64,000 bases of DNA from Trichopria drosophilae (GCA_030407085.1 CM059584.1:102919001-102983000); one strand, 5' to 3'. Shown: positions 1 to 12,700, counted from the first letter of the stretch. The notes: a model not told the origin generated them from the letters alone. Translations and numbers: made by a program.

Positions 1-777
1 TCTAGGTAAGGGGCACGCAAATGCAAAAATTTTTTCCACCAACAGTTTCAAACACGAGTCTAAAATCATTGATGGCAATTTTAAATGCATTTTCGGTTTT
101 CTTTAACCAAGATACAAATAAATGAGTTAAAATATTAATTAATAACACGGCTTTCAGAAAGAAAGCTTCAATTTTTAATAATGTAAACGCGACGCCTGAA
201 GATATAGCCAGCTGTGGGTATTGTTTGATTGCAGCCATGTACGATGGGACAAGGGAGAAAAAATTGCACGACATCCGATTTGACAGGTACAAGCAACATA
301 CATTGAAACACTGTGTCAAATTAACTGCATTACCACCCACCGAATCTGCCGCAAAAGAACATTGCTTCCGGGTTTATTTACAAACCCAAATGTGAGTTGG
401 AAATATGTAAGACCCACAACAATGGGGTTGGAGGATGACTAGCGAGGGTCCAGTTCCTAAATACACGGACAACACCCCCTATCCCCTGAAGTAGTGTCAA
501 GTACAGATTGTACCTGTCTGAAAGGCTGCAGGAGAAAACACTGCAAATGCAGAAAGAATTGTCTGCATTGCTCAACTTTTTGATCCAACTGCACCGACAA
601 TTGCACTAATGTACTTCATTGCAATGCAAATGAGAAAAAAGAGGCCGATGACGACAGTGACATTCTGCTTTTCTTGAAGGATATCTAGAAGAACACCGAG
701 AAATGCGAATATGATGATTTTACTGATGCGAGTTTAATAGCTGAAAATGAAGGCAATGCATTTGGCATGTAAACGAA
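1..777 (+). pseudogene. Degenerate CXC-domain protein relic, probably transposon-associated
   Basis: Not a working gene. Read on the plus strand, pieces of one protein survive across stop codons and at least one frameshift. One frame reads ATPEDIASCGY near 195-220, LPPTESAAKEHCFRVYLQTQ near 331-389, then after stops at 393-395 and 408-410 continues DPQQWGWRMTSEGPVP. The frame shifts near 485 and gives a cysteine cluster from 509: CTCLKGCRRKHCKCRKNC, then more Cys pairs and an acidic tail. The order (alpha-helical part, LPPT block, WGW block, CxC repeats) matches, from memory, a multicopy family of uncharacterised arthropod and cnidarian proteins with a tesmin/TSO1-like CXC zinc-binding motif, thought to travel with mobile elements. 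A further in-frame stop lies at 123-125. The left edge may continue outside the window. Family assignment is recollection; the decay is directly visible. Confidence 0.6.
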
Positions 778-3700
778 ATATACGACCATGTAATAATAAA
801 ATCGTCGAAAATTATACAATATTTATAATTAATTCTTTCTTTTATAATAATCACTATCCTACCTTTCCTGTTTAAACTTCTCGCTAAAACTTCCTTTCAG
901 TTGAACTGCCATCAGGCGTACTCTCCTGGTTTGTTGCAGAGAGCCGTTGTTAGAATGGATATTTATTTATTCATTTATTTATTTATTTACGTATAATCAT
1001 TAATATTTTGCGTACCATTTCATAAAGGATAATTTTATAAAAAAAAAATTTTTATTCGATCCGGAACATGCTTCATCCTACCCAATATACACACAGATAC
1101 GAGTACTTTCGTTCAAAGGCATATTTGACAACTTTCCAAGCGTTAAAAGACAATTCCGCGTTATACGTTTTTTAGTATAGGTTTCAACGAAAAAAATTTA
1201 TATTTTATAAATGACTGTACGCTAGTTTCCTTCTTGGGTGGTGGCGCGAGTACCGTCATTTTAACTCTCGTGACGAGTTCCTCAGAGAGCACAAGCTCGG
1301 CCCCCAACAAGGGTTATCTGCGGAATTGCTTCCCGCAGCCAACAGGCACTATCGTCATCCACACAAGCGAAGGTAGCAATTCCTGCTCTCAGGTTTTGTG
1401 ATTATAATGCAGTAAAAAAATGAACGAAGGTCGGAACTATTCTGCAAGTTCATTTCTGTAAAAATAACGGTTAATAAAAAAAACTTATTTTGACCACAAA
1501 GCAATTTGGCATTTTTTGAGGGAAAATCTATAACTTTTGAATGCCCCGACAATTTATTGGTTAGAAAAAATACTTTTTTTTTAAATTTAATTTTATATTC
1601 GTAAAACGTGGAACATCAAGTATCGCGTTTGTCGATTTAGCGATACTTATTTTTTTGCTCCAGAGTGTTCACTATAAAATGAAAACATTGCCACAAATGG
1701 TAAAAATGTTAACATTCATTAATGTTTATACAATACGCATATTTTTTTATCAAAAAACAAAAACCAAATAGCAAGTTCCAAGTAATATTCTCGATTCATT
1801 TTTTTAAATATCGTCCGACATATTGAATTAGATCATTTCTATTTTTGTAAAGTGACTTCAAATTCGTGGTCAACGTCCAAGAAATCCACAAGTAACATGT
1901 TTCAAGTAGATTCAGTTAATCTTTTTACATTTCATCCGCCAAATTGGATCCAGATTCGTGATCAGCAATATCAGACCTGACTGAATTCCTGAATGCCTAG
2001 TTTTATATAATTGCATTAATTTTGTTAGAATTTATATGTAGGACTGCCTTTGTGGAAAATATGAGTAGATTGACAGGACATTACCTAGAATATAAAGAGT
2101 TTTGCTGCCCAATATTTTTTTCCAAAATTCTAGCAAAAACTGGGCATTTACCTAAGTGGCTGACTCTCTCGACTTTCGTGACGCCACGGTAGATCTCTCT
2201 GTACATATTCGCTACATTTTGGTGCAAAAGTGCAGAAACGCAGCAGATTCCAAATTCGCTATTACATATAGGGGAATCATATTTTCAGAAACATTGATTG
2301 CAATTGTAGAAATGTGGATAAAACTTGCTCGGTGCGAAGGTTATCAGATGATATTTCCCTAGAAATGGGGTTTTTATAGCAAACTACGTATGATAATTTG
2401 TATACAAACAGTTCTATTGAATTTGCGAAAGTTGTTATCTGGACAAATTTATCTGTCCAGGAAATGAAAATACAGTTTAAGAACATAACAAATGCCCACA
2501 TGCAATGTAAGCTATTTCGTATATAAATTTGAGCATTTTGCAATCACATCAACATTTGTAGGATCCAACAACGCTCGCAAACACCCAGTATACTCTTCCA
2601 ATTAAATATAATTATAACGACACAATTGTGATACTAATACTAATTTATTGAACGACATGTATTAATTATTAACCTTTTTTGACATCTATACATGTGTATA
2701 GATATTCTCGCCATTTGTAAATACGAGACGACAAACCTAACCTATGTAGATCCCTCAAATCTGCATTTACGATTGACAAGCTATTGGCCATTATCCCGGT
2801 GTTTGAATACCTTTATTTAAATGCAGTTTGGGATGACTAGAAAATAGCCAACTATCTGACATTATATTCGAAAGCTTTGAGGCGTCAATGATGGTTAGTT
2901 CATAGGTGCAATAGTATTACATTACCACGCTAAAACCGGCCACAATTATTAAGCGAAAATATTGACCATAATCTGGCTATTAGCCGGTAATAATGGCCAA
3001 GAACCAGGCAAAAAGTGGTCAATTTTTCCACCATGGTGTGATATTGTTCGTAAAAATTCACTTTTATCGACATTTTATGTCTACTATTTTGGAATAAATG
3101 CATGGGCTCAAAGGTACAGCGACGCACTCACAAAACACCTTTTATTTTTGACACCAGACTCTTCATCAGCGACCACAATAACCCTCGAGAAGCGATTGTG
3201 AACCGAATAAAATATTTTTTGGTAAGTTGAATTATTAACCTCCTTCCTCGTCCACGATACTCTCTTGAAAAACCCCTATGTCGAGATTTTAAAACAAATC
3301 AAACCCATTTATGCAATATGAATTAATTATAGTCATACAATTTTTGCGTTTAAAGTATGAGACAGAATGGCAGGTTTGTTCACGTCTCGTGTATGCACTG
3401 AAAAATCAACTTTATTTTGAATAAGATCTTTTAATCTCAAATTTTATGCAGTGACTACAAATGATCTAAGTGTTAAATAAAAAAACATAACTACAACATA
3501 CTATCTGTTCTTATAATCCATACCAATAGTTTATCCGGTGCGGTGCGCTACCATCGTGATGTTATCCCATCAATTTATTGTCAAAAATGATTGGCTTTTC
3601 CACTTGTTTGGATATGGGCTCTACTCTTAGCCTCGAACAACGAATTTTCAATAATTTAATTTAAATTCTATATATTTTTGGTCAGATAAGAAATTGTTGT

Positions 3701-4032
3701 AACTCTCGAAATGAATGAATGTTTCAAATTAAGTCCACAATTCATAAATAAGGGATTTTTAAAAGAATATTGTGTTTAATGCTATTCATATTAATAGATT
3801 TAATTATAATTGAGTTTCATTTCCATTTTTGTTCAATACACTTTAATCCTGAAGTATAATACATTAATTACATTCCAGTTTTTAAATTGTTCCACGCATT
3901 GGTACTTACACATGTGCGTTAAATTCTCAAATTGGAACTATCAATCATACAACAAGATTATAGTAATGCTATAATGACAATATAAATGCTACAGTCTAAA
4001 AAAAAACGAGTGCTGTCAATAATGTTCCTCAG
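778..4032. other. Intergenic, mostly featureless AT-rich DNA
   Basis: No ORF with protein-like composition was found. It holds an ATTT microsatellite at about 958-990 and one GC-richer islet at about 1225-1385 that I could not assign. On the minus strand an AATAAA signal (plus-strand TTTATT at 3574-3579) lies about 450 bases past the stop of the ionotropic receptor gene and could be its poly(A) signal. Confidence 0.5.
958..990. repeat. (ATTT)n microsatellite
   Basis: Imperfect tandem ATTT units, interrupted by ATTC. Confidence 0.85.
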
Positions 4033-6144
4033 TTAATATTCTTTTGCCATTATATTTATTCTGGTTACATTTTGCCTTTCATTCTGCAAAACTATTTGTT
4101 TTCCCCTTTTCGTCATTAATGTTGAGAATATTTTCTTTATTTCCTGTATAAACTTACTACACCTTCTCCATATTATATGATTAAAAAATGCTGTTTTCAG
4201 TTTCGGACGGTCAAGAATAGACGATGCCAATTCTAATACAAAAACCATCAAAGGTGTACTCCATCCAATCCCAAGAACGACTGCTAGTTGAAAAAACAAA
4301 CCGTTAAATTGTACTTGTTGGATATTCTGCGGAATCTGTTGCTCCGCGGACTTTATGTTGTCACTTAAATGTTTATTTAGAAATTTTTGTTCGCTGATAT
4401 ACATGAAACCACTTTCAACCATTTGAGAATATCCCTTACTGAAGATCTTGGCGAATGGACTCTTCGATCTGTAATATAATGCTAGCCACGAAGCTGGAAA
4501 TGCGCTAGAATAGATGTATATTAATTTTTCACCTGACAACTCATTGACCTTTTCAACAACACGCTTCGCACTGTTGTAATAAACTAAACATGTGACATTA
4601 CTTTGCGTGATGACAGTAAACTCGCAATTATTTAAGTTATTATATAAATTCAATTTGGTCGCTTTTGACTTGCTGAGTATAGCTTCTACTTGTGGGTTGT
4701 ATTTAAATGCAGTAAGGTTGTCACCACCGCCATAATCGAATTTAATATAAGTTATATTGCTTTTGACAATATTCGACAATTTTTCAACAGGTCTCAATGT
4801 CAACCTCGTCAATTGAGAAGATGCAATGTTATTGATGATGTATGGTCCTATTGTAATAGATACCAACATTATGAAACTAAATGTTAGTCTTTCTATCTGT
4901 CGTCGTGGTATTCTGGCTGTTCTTCCAAACAATCCGTTAAAGACATTTTCGTTTTGCCAATACGTAGAATCAAATTTCATTAGTCGAGCTGCAATAAATG
5001 TGCAAAGGACAATTCCACTGATTTCAATAAGGTGTGGTATAGAGTGAACTGCGAATCCAATTTCATAAATATACGCTGATTTCAGTAGCAGTGCACACTG
5101 TCGGTTTTGAAGTAGCGGGCTTATATTTGGTATCCAGGTATTTGATTTATTTTTTACAAAATGTAGTATTAAGTCGATATTATGAGGACCATAGTATTCG
5201 ATATCTCTCATACTTACGAGAGAATCGAGTGGGTTTTTCTTATGAGGGAAGTGCTTTTTATTTATCTCTTGATCGTTTGCGTACCCAGGTGATTCACCAT
5301 AAAGTTTAAAGTTTATCTTAAAGTTGAATAAATCCGACATATATTGAGCCTGATGCGCATTCGGATTATCGACTTGAAGAATAGTTCCATTTGAATCTAC
5401 TTGTATACTTTCATACTGTCCCGGTATTCCTATGTTTAAACTAGTGCCATTTAAGTTCAGTGTTTTATCAGGGAACCATTGTGTCTCAGACGAAACCGGT
5501 TCAATTGCATATTTTTGTTCGAAAACATTCAGATTCTGAATGATGGCTTCAGTGTTTGACACATTCCATGCCCCTTGCCATTGCGGGGATGGAAGTTCAT
5601 TTAATTGAAGAATAGTTACATCAATAGCACTCATTTTCCACAAAAATTGAAGAATAGATAAATAATTGACGCTGGAATTATTTCCGATAATAATAATTAG
5701 AATCTTTGGAATCGTTTGTCTTCCGGCGAAGACATGAAAGAAAGTAGCGATTTTTCTAAGAGTATTTAATACATTTTTGTGAAATCGATAAAACGCGACA
5801 AATAATGTAGAACTGTGCGGATGAATTGAAGGTATTCGTGCCCATACATGATTCCATATGAGACCTGAATGTCCGTGCACGTGTTCTATAGTGTTTACCG
5901 ATTCCATAGATATTGAGTAGGTTGGGAGTTCTCCCGATATCTTTTCAATAACAAAATTCATTTTTTGTGGAGTAATTCTTGATTTAAATTTGTCTACCAT
6001 GAAGGCCACTTGAACGCAGCGTAGATCTTTTACAATGTAATGTGTTAAATGGTGAAGCCAACAAAAATCATTTTGATTTACATTTGTGGTGGAGACCATG
6101 TTTAAGACAAGACTTAACCTTATAATTAGTAAGAAAAAAGACAT
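4033..6144 (-). CDS. Divergent ionotropic receptor (IR family chemoreceptor)
   Basis: A 703-residue intronless gene. It looks like a member of the insect divergent ionotropic receptors, relatives of ionotropic glutamate receptors that act as ligand-gated cation channels in the dendritic membrane of chemosensory neurons. A hydrophobic N-terminus (residues 1-16) fits a signal peptide. Membrane segments follow the iGluR plan: M1 about 369-388 (ISGIVLCTFIAARLM), a short pore loop about 396-408 (WQNENVFNGLFG), M3 about 418-443 ending in SSQLTRLTL, and a last helix M4 about 615-642 (LAVVLGIGWSTPLMVFVLEL). The ligand-binding halves would be about 220-345 (S1) and 450-605 (S2). Sequons such as NGT, NKS and NVT suit an extracellular N-terminal region. 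The length suits the family (roughly 550-700) and single-exon structure is common for divergent IRs. The start is the first ATG of the frame, directly before the signal sequence. The ligand cannot be told. Orthology to a named IR is not claimed. Confidence 0.88.
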   Translation of the reverse strand: MSFFLLIIRLSLVLNMVSTTNVNQNDFCWLHHLTHYIVKDLRCVQVAFMVDKFKSRITPQKMNFVIEKISGELPTYSISMESVNTIEHVHGHSGLIWNHVWARIPSIHPHSSTLFVAFYRFHKNVLNTLRKIATFFHVFAGRQTIPKILIIIIGNNSSVNYLSILQFLWKMSAIDVTILQLNELPSPQWQGAWNVSNTEAIIQNLNVFEQKYAIEPVSSETQWFPDKTLNLNGTSLNIGIPGQYESIQVDSNGTILQVDNPNAHQAQYMSDLFNFKINFKLYGESPGYANDQEINKKHFPHKKNPLDSLVSMRDIEYYGPHNIDLILHFVKNKSNTWIPNISPLLQNRQCALLLKSAYIYEIGFAVHSIPHLIEISGIVLCTFIAARLMKFDSTYWQNENVFNGLFGRTARIPRRQIERLTFSFIMLVSITIGPYIINNIASSQLTRLTLRPVEKLSNIVKSNITYIKFDYGGGDNLTAFKYNPQVEAILSKSKATKLNLYNNLNNCEFTVITQSNVTCLVYYNSAKRVVEKVNELSGEKLIYIYSSAFPASWLALYYRSKSPFAKIFSKGYSQMVESGFMYISEQKFLNKHLSDNIKSAEQQIPQNIQQVQFNGLFFQLAVVLGIGWSTPLMVFVLELASSILDRPKLKTAFFNHIIWRRCSKFIQEIKKIFSTLMTKRGKQIVLQNERQNVTRINIMAKEY

Positions 6145-8090
6145 AATGACGAATGGTTCACCTTCTCGGATGCCTGCGCTACTTTGAGTACTGAGCCCTA
6201 TACACTTTGTAAATAATTAGGTGCATGTGGAATATTCAAATACATGTCCTTCTTAAAATTAGAGGATCGATAATAAATGACATTTTCTGTAACGTTTTAA
6301 AATAAAAGATCAATATAACTGTCTGAAATGTTTTTAGAAATAGTTTATTGCAATATGTAGAAATTTAATAAAACTTAACGAATAATTAGTGAACTTTTAA
6401 AGTTTTCAAATCTCCAAATGAATGGTCCTACATTTTGTATCAAATTATTATGTATTTCATTTTTTATTTATGGTAGGAGTTTATTTCTTATTGTATTGTT
6501 TAAAGTATTCTTTTCCGTCATAAAAGAAATCTACAAACTGAAATATATTCAACTCTCGTTTGCAAAACATACATCGTTTTTGCATTGTTTTTCTTTCGTT
6601 TTTCGTGCGATAGAAAGATCTAAAATGTATGATAAATAATACTTTGGGGCTCATTCTATACCATTCTGCTTATCTTTCGTATTTATTTTCGCCTTTTCTT
6701 TTTAGTTCTTTTTAACGTTTTTCTTTGATAAAACTTCCCAATGTCTTGACATAGAAGAACAATTTCCACGAAATTAGTTCACTGAACAAAAATAAAAAGC
6801 GGACCATACGTCGATTTTCCAAGCCAAAATAACTTGGACTCTGTGAGTTAATTTGACTTAACATGTTTACTTGGAAGATAAAAGATGTAACAGTTTTTCT
6901 TCTGACATTGCGGCTTTTTATTTTTTTCAGTCTAGATTTGTGGGTTCATCTATACGGAATATTTCTCATGATAAATTTCGAGCCGAATTATGAGACGAAA
7001 ATTGAAAAATAAAGAGAGCCCCATCTAAAATTATTCAGGTTATACGACACTCTTGTTAATATAATTAAATAACACAATAAATTAACATAAAATTAAAAAT
7101 TTTCATGCTTGTTTATCAACTTATAATTTTGAAGATTATGAAAGTATACTAATTGTATTAGTTTATAATTTATGCTTTTAGGATTTCAAAATTTTATTCA
7201 ATTTTCACTCCAAGGACTTTAGAGAGAGGGCATCGTGTGCTTCCCCTTAATTATGTATAATCAAATTGTAACTTGCATAGATCTTGAAATTGTATTACAT
7301 ACATACATAATTTATAAATAATCCGAGGAAAACAAATGCATATTCCTTGGTCCATAATGCGTAATTTGTAATAATCAAAATCCTTAGCAGTTTAGTGGTC
7401 TCAAATGAATGTTGTATGATAGAAGATTATGAAAGAACACCAATTATTATTAATAGATAACAGACGATAATTTTCAAGAAATATTTAAGACTGTCTATTT
7501 GAGAAATGTAAATAGTTGTTGCTTTTATATTTATTGACAACAAAGAATTAATTAAAAATAACTTCTAAGACTTGAATATAATTTACTGTTAATTTCTTTT
7601 GACTAAACTAACAATATTTAATATTATAAATGAATAGTTTTTTCATGATTGTTGACAAATTCAGCTTGAAAAATTATAAAATTTAAATTAAAAAACTAAC
7701 TAACTATTTATGCAAATATAATTTTCTTTTTATAAATGACAATCTAAATTGGCATCAATTTACGTCAATCATTTACTATGCAGACCAATAATATCTAATA
7801 ATTCTTTTTTAATTAGGCAAAAGGCGCTGCGAAAACTAACAAAAATGTTGAAAATGCAACATCATTGAGTCGCGATGTGAGGTTCCATAAGGAAAAATAA
7901 ATCTTTATATTGAAGATCGCGTCATGTTTAGTAACTCTCCGAAATTAAATGTGCGAAAATCACTGTGAATCAGTGCATGCGATTAATCAGCGATAAGATA
8001 TAGGATGATAACAGAGGTCTACAAAATAAGACTTTTTTTTTCTTTTTAGATATCGGAGTGATTTCCGATGTATTTTTGAACTCTCACTAC
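6145..8090. other. Intergenic AT-rich DNA upstream of the receptor
   Basis: Apart from the possible initiator nothing was recognised. There are many homopolymer runs and no protein-like ORF. The promoter region of the ionotropic receptor gene should lie in its first few hundred bases. Confidence 0.4.
6190..6194 (-). promoter_or_regulatory. Possible initiator (TCAGT) of the ionotropic receptor gene
   Basis: Minus-strand TCAGT, the arthropod initiator consensus, lies about 48 bases before the receptor ATG. No canonical TATA box sits 30 bases upstream. A five-base match can arise by chance. Confidence 0.25.
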
Positions 8091-8224
8091 GATCTCGGGT
8101 TCTAAAATTGTGTATCATGTCAATATTTTGAGAAAAGTGGGGCTAAAGACCCGAAGCGATGGGTTAATCTTAAACTGAAGCTTAAATCCTATACTACAAG
8201 AACTATATCCGGGTCAAAAAAATT

Positions 8225-8480
8225 TGGTTATACCTTTAGCTTCCGACTTTTTAAAAGTACCACAATTATCGTTATGTTATGCATCTAGGGATTTTCGGAG
8301 TCGCTTATTACGAATCCGATTTCAGATTTTCAACATCTTTAAAATGCAAAATGCGGACCTAAGATGGCAGATGACTTTTCTAAAAATTAATGCAATTGAC
8401 CTAAATCTTGTTACTCGGGTTTTTCTGAGGTCGCTGATTATCTGATGTCGGTTTTTAAACATTCAAGATGGCCGATCCAG
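8225..8480 (+). repeat. Minisatellite-like repeat with TCGCTGATTA core, copy 1
   Basis: Two degenerate units of about 130 bases. Each contains a TCGGAGTCGCTTATTACGAA-like core (cores start at 8302 and 8432), followed by a CAGATTTTCAACAT-like stretch and AAGATGGC. The same family occurs at 20940-21470. It is non-coding. Confidence 0.75.
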
Positions 8481-8508
8481 TATGGCTTAATGTGATACAG
8501 CTAAGATA

Positions 8509-8650
8509 AGACTGGATAATGTCCAACCAGCTCAGGCTAAAGTAAGTTGTCTCCAAGAAAAGAAGGTCAGACTAGGGTATGACCAACCAGACATGGTGAG
8601 ATTTGTGAATGTCTAATCTGTGATGATGAAGACTAGGATGTGTCCAAAAA
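8509..8650 (+). repeat. About 60-base degenerate tandem repeat, three units
   Basis: Units begin AGACTGGATAATGTCCAACC (8509), AGACTAGGGTATGACCAACC (8569) and AGACTAGGATGTGTCC (8630, partial): spacings of 60 and 61 bases. Confidence 0.75.
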
Positions 8651-8689
8651 CTAAAGACGAAATAGAATTTTACCTCGACCTAGACCATA

Positions 8690-9300
8690 GGTCTGGCGAA
8701 GTATTGAATTTGGTCAGTTCCCGCCAAAAAATTACCCTATAGTTTTTCATCAAATGTCGACGTTTCAGGCCTTCAGGAATCCAAAGCAACAATAAAAAGA
8801 TTGTTGTCCGTTAGGTTGTACGTCCGTCCGTCCATCCGTCTGTCCGTCCGTGGGCAAACTTTTGTATACGCGATATCTTGCGACTGGCAAGACGAATTTA
8901 AAAAGTACAAACGGATTTGGGTTTCTCTTGGCCAAACTTAGATCTGATTAGTTTTTGGAGACAATGCATACTAGATTATGGGGAGGTTTAACAAAAAAGC
9001 GCTCAAAAAACACGTTTTTTCCATTTTTTAACAAAATATACAAATCGTACAAAAAATGTTTCAAACAAAAAATATAGAACATCGAATTCTCTACAAAAAA
9101 GGTATTCATTTCTTCGTAAAATCAACGATAATGCCATAAAAACGGAAACCGAAGTATCCCACATATAAAAAAATTTATTTCCTGCAACCCGACCTGTCAA
9201 AAACTCGACTAAACCGCGTTTTTTTAAGCATCAGTGTGAACAAGACGTGCTCATTTATCAGTGCTTCGGCTGACCTGAGATCGGGGTCGAAGTTTTGAAA
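8690..9300. repeat. Probable dispersed repeat around a GTCC microsatellite
   Basis: A GC-richer block contains a CGTC/GTCC tetranucleotide run at 8820-8851, followed by GGGCAAACTTTTGTATACGCG and a GCGATATC box. From memory, this pairing of a CGTC run with a GCGATATC box is common in insect repeats. No transposase reading frame or clear termini are visible. Confidence 0.45.
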
Positions 9301-9316
9301 ATGCTCATTTTCAATT

Positions 9317-9769
9317 TTAATATAGGGTGAATATGCCAATGAATGGACGATTTTCTACATATTTCTATTTCTTATGAATATATGATGCACAACATGCAAC
9401 AAAATACATATTTTTATGTTCTTTGAACATTCAAAACAATATTTACGGTACTATTGATCTTCCAGTGTTTATTATTTTGTAAAATCAAAGCAAAGTTTTA
9501 AAGCCATCCAAAACTAGTACTGAAAACGTCCCATTTGATTTAACCCGTCTATTCATTGGGGTTTAGCGGATTTTTTTACAAAATTATGAAGACGAGGTTT
9601 CTAATTAAATAAAATCAAAGGTTGAACTACACGGTCATAAAGAGCAGAGTCTAACGATTCTAATAGTGGTATCATAATTAAATTTTCATTAAAGAATTCA
9701 AAAGTTACAATCGATCAAATTGTGAAAAATGCTTAACCGTCCATTCATTGGCATATTCACCCTATTTAA
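9317..9769. mobile_element. MITE with 28-base perfect terminal inverted repeats, TTAA flanks
   Basis: ATAGGGTGAATATGCCAATG at 9322 continues for 28 bases and is repeated exactly in inverted orientation at 9738-9765. TTAA stands at 9317-9320 on the left and 9766-9769 on the right, consistent with a piggyBac-type target duplication (the left side has one extra base). The roughly 440-base interior codes for nothing. A partial internal echo of the terminus (TCTATTCATTGGGG) occurs near 9548. Confidence 0.85.
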
Positions 9770-12700
9770 GGAACAAGATATTGTTACAATATATGTATAG
9801 AAACTACTCGAACCTAACGATGCTATAACTACCCTCTGCCGCCTTCTTTCCTGGCAGTGTTAAAATGGGAATATTCCCGGAAGCATCAGCCTTTCGTCAG
9901 GGAACTGCAATACGGATTTAGCCAAAATTGTAGGCACCCGGGTCGAAGGCATCTAGTTATAATATTACATTTAGTTCATAGGTTATATCCTGTTGATTTT
10001 TGTGACAACTGCGATATTCTGACTTTCTTTTGCAGGAATAGGTAAAGTCATCTCTTTCGAGATACCAACAACAGTCAGCGGGCATAGAAAAATTCCAGCG
10101 CTTTCGATATTTGCGTTCCATATTCTTAATGTCCTAATGGAAGCGTTAGTCTTGCTCTTTACTTCCATCACCAAAACAACCTTAAAAGTCATGAAGCTTT
10201 AATTTAAGTATAGTGTAAAGTTTCTAGTACCCTAGGTGGGATATGATGTGATCTAATCGTCACTTTGCTGCAGTTAAATCATTAACTTGTTTGATTTTAT
10301 AGGTTTTTTACGACCACTTTTCTCAAACCAGATGTGATTGACACTGATAGAATGACACACAAAATTCTATGTCGTAAATTTATCTACCATATTGAATGCG
10401 CGATTTTCATTTTGGATACGCGGCCCTGAAACATCAGAGTTCAATCGGATGACCTTAGATCAACCTATTTATTGACTGTGCGTCTACCGTCTTGGATATA
10501 TTTTATGAAATCCTATTTTGTCTTTGCAAATTGGATGTAAGGATATTATAGGGTAAGAATCAAGCTTTTATTTAAGCATAAGCTAAAGAGACAAGCATGT
10601 CAAGTGTTTGAAAAAAGAAGGAACCAAAACACCCAAAAACACGTTGCTTTTAGATTTTACCCTCACTTTTCTCGAAATCCTGATGTGTTATGCAATTATG
10701 GAACCCGGGATTCTGTTCATTGCACTAAATTACATCGAAAAGTACTGATATCTAATGAAAAAACCATGTAGACCTATGTAATCAGTGTATATAGACTGAT
10801 TAGGAGTGACTTTTGCTGATTGAAATATCGAAAAAAGGTAATAATATAATTTTATAAAAAAACCAACTTAACTGGGTTTTATATCAAGGGTAAATAATAT
10901 ACAGTAGACATTTTTCTTATGACAATATTTCATATCATTTATTTTTGATGATATAACAACAGTGACTTATACAATACACGGTAATTACTGTAATGTACAC
11001 CGTCGCATGTCGATGCCGTTATTATTTCCCTTAGTAGAAACATGTGTTTTTTTTAGAGATATGGGTAGTAAATGGTACATCTCGTGCAATTCTCGAATTT
11101 CGACTCTTTTTTCATTTCTACGACGAAACCGATTTATCTTTTGTATGAGATTTGCTCAAGTCGTTAGTTTCGCGAAAAACGCAACCATTGTAAGTTCTTA
11201 ACTTTACATTATTTCCGCAAGGCGCTTCGATTTCTTCTTGCATTCCGCGGTGAACAAAACATTATCAACGATACAATTTTCGACAAATATAATTTTACAA
11301 TATTTTCAATTTCGCTATAAAATATCTGCTTACTTAAAGATGTAATAACTGTATTTGAACAAGTTCTCTTATTAAACTTTGCATTTTTAATTAATAATTA
11401 ATGATTGCATAGGCGGGAGTAACGAATCTTTTTATTTTTATTCATATAATTTGAATTCTCTTAACTTTCCTTTCGATGGATTTTTTTCTAACTTTAAAAC
11501 CCACTTAAAAATCTTCATTTTAAATCAATTTTGAATTTATAGGATTTGTTAAAATGGACATTTTATGAGAAGAAACTTGGTTCGTAACCATCAGAAGTAG
11601 TATGCAACAAATAAGAAATTTCCAAGTGGAAAAACGCTGAAATATTCATTTTTGGAACCAAATGTCCTGCATTAACAAAAAATGTACGAAGTTCTTTAGC
11701 ATCATTTCTTTTAATCTCTTACGAAAATAAATGATTGTATGTAACCCACAACACGTTATTTTACGTGGGAAACCCCATTTCATACATTTTTAATAATGCA
11801 GAATTTGATCACGTGGCTACAATGTTTACTGATGAATTTAAGGAACTTATTGTAAAGTTTGACATTTCACCATCAAAAGTACAGTCTCAAGAATCAAAAC
11901 ATTTTAACACGCTTATTCTACAGTTCCTCTGTATTTTACTTCCGATAGACAATTGCAAAAGAAAAATATCTTAAATTGATTACATCCCGAATTCACTGCA
12001 TATTTCGAAGTGTCTACTTAACCAAGATTTTTATTTATGTTAATCAAAATCCTGCTTTCGAAGCACTTTTATTTTCGATTTTGAACGTTGAAGTGATAAA
12101 GGTTACAATCGTAATCTCATTTGGTTTCGCCTTTGCAGTCTTAACGGATTCATCTCATCGAAGAAGACTTGTCTACGCCCAAACGTGAAAATTATCAGGG
12201 TCCTTGTAAGTTCCCTTTCCCCATATTTTTACAGCAATATTTACAAGTATTTAAGTACTCACATAGAAACCTATTGACACGATACTTTTCTCGACTCGCC
12301 TCCATTACGTACAATAATTAATTTTATTTTTATACAAAAGATTATATGATTTAACGGGAAGAGTGGGTATAGTATGTGCACGATTCATCTCTATAAACTA
12401 AATTATCAATAATTACGGTGCAATAAATAACTCCCTAACAACTAGCACTTGTCAAAAAGTATACCTCAAATACACATTTTAAACTATCTTACATTTAATT
12501 GTTATTAATTTTTAAATTTATATGTGCTAGTTAATTTAAATTGTGCGATACAAAATCTAAATACAAAGCAGCAAGTATTTCGGTAAAATTATATAAGTAC
12601 TACAGAAATTTTTACGACTGTTCTTAATTTTCATTTAACTATCGTAATCCAATGTCATTTCGTCAAACTTATTTTGCTAATTTATAAGTACATCATAACT

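Noticed and set aside
2..340. 112-codon minus-strand ORF at the window start
   Set aside because: It is antisense to a recognisable plus-strand CXC-protein relic and has no domain of its own.
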